From an uncultured Selenomonadales bacterium (GTDB taxonomy: Bacteria > Bacillota > Negativicutes > Selenomonadales > Selenomonadaceae), in NCBI GenBank assembly GCA_937915885.1, contig CALGGP010000338.1, forward strand, positions 1 through 5,587: 5,587 nt of DNA. Reading direction: 5' to 3'. Shown piece by piece: positions 5,572 to 5,587 of the stretch. The first letter of the stretch is position 1. The number at the start of each line of letters is the position of its first letter. Position numbers and translations under genes: made by a program. Below the pieces are notes generated by a model, which ran no database searches, was not told where the DNA came from, and saw only the letters and a list, made by a program, of their open reading frames with translations.

Positions 5572-5587
5572 TTTATCCCGCCCACCC

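Overview
The window holds one very large protein-coding gene on the + strand (193-5571, 1792 residues), a short repeat-rich intergenic leader (1-192) and 16 bases after the stop codon. No RNA gene, CRISPR array, insertion sequence, transposase or second credible gene is visible. The long open frames on the - strand are compositional shadows of the + strand gene.

Leader: bases 1-100 are GC-rich degenerate repeats built on a GCGCCGC core, followed by a strong imperfect hairpin (77-116). Four tandem 7-base units of ATTCCTA type follow (140-167), then a clear Shine-Dalgarno sequence (181-186) six bases before ATG 193.

Gene: the product is an acidic, cysteine-free, Asp/Gly/Thr/Ala/Val-rich repeat protein. 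I read its architecture as follows. Residues 34-215 are an N-terminal beta-solenoid of 18-residue rungs resembling degenerate RTX nonapeptide pairs, with one acidic insertion. Residues about 216-430 are further beta-rich sequence. Residues 435-726 (module A) and 965-1249 (module B) are a diverged duplication of a large module with recognisable signature motifs. Between them lies a mostly alpha-helical region (727-917). Shorter versions of the same module follow at 1282-1390, 1483-1520 and 1603-1690. A three-copy 9-residue DDTTSTAPI-type linker sits at 1399-1425. A beta-rich tail ends the protein. No signal peptide, membrane segment, LPXTG motif, SLH domain or catalytic domain is visible. The composition and RTX-like repeats fit a secreted or surface-displayed adhesin-like or matrix protein, perhaps exported by a type I system, but no transporter gene is in the window to support this.

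Organism: a bacterium. The gene style (N-terminal MSEQ.., GNDTI-type solenoid repeats, modules ending in DGLMLRAGNAHLTLDGV-like strands) and the heptamer-rich leader remind me of large repeat proteins from anaerobic Negativicutes (Selenomonas/Quinella-like gut or rumen bacteria). This is recollection of style, not a database match, and should be held loosely.
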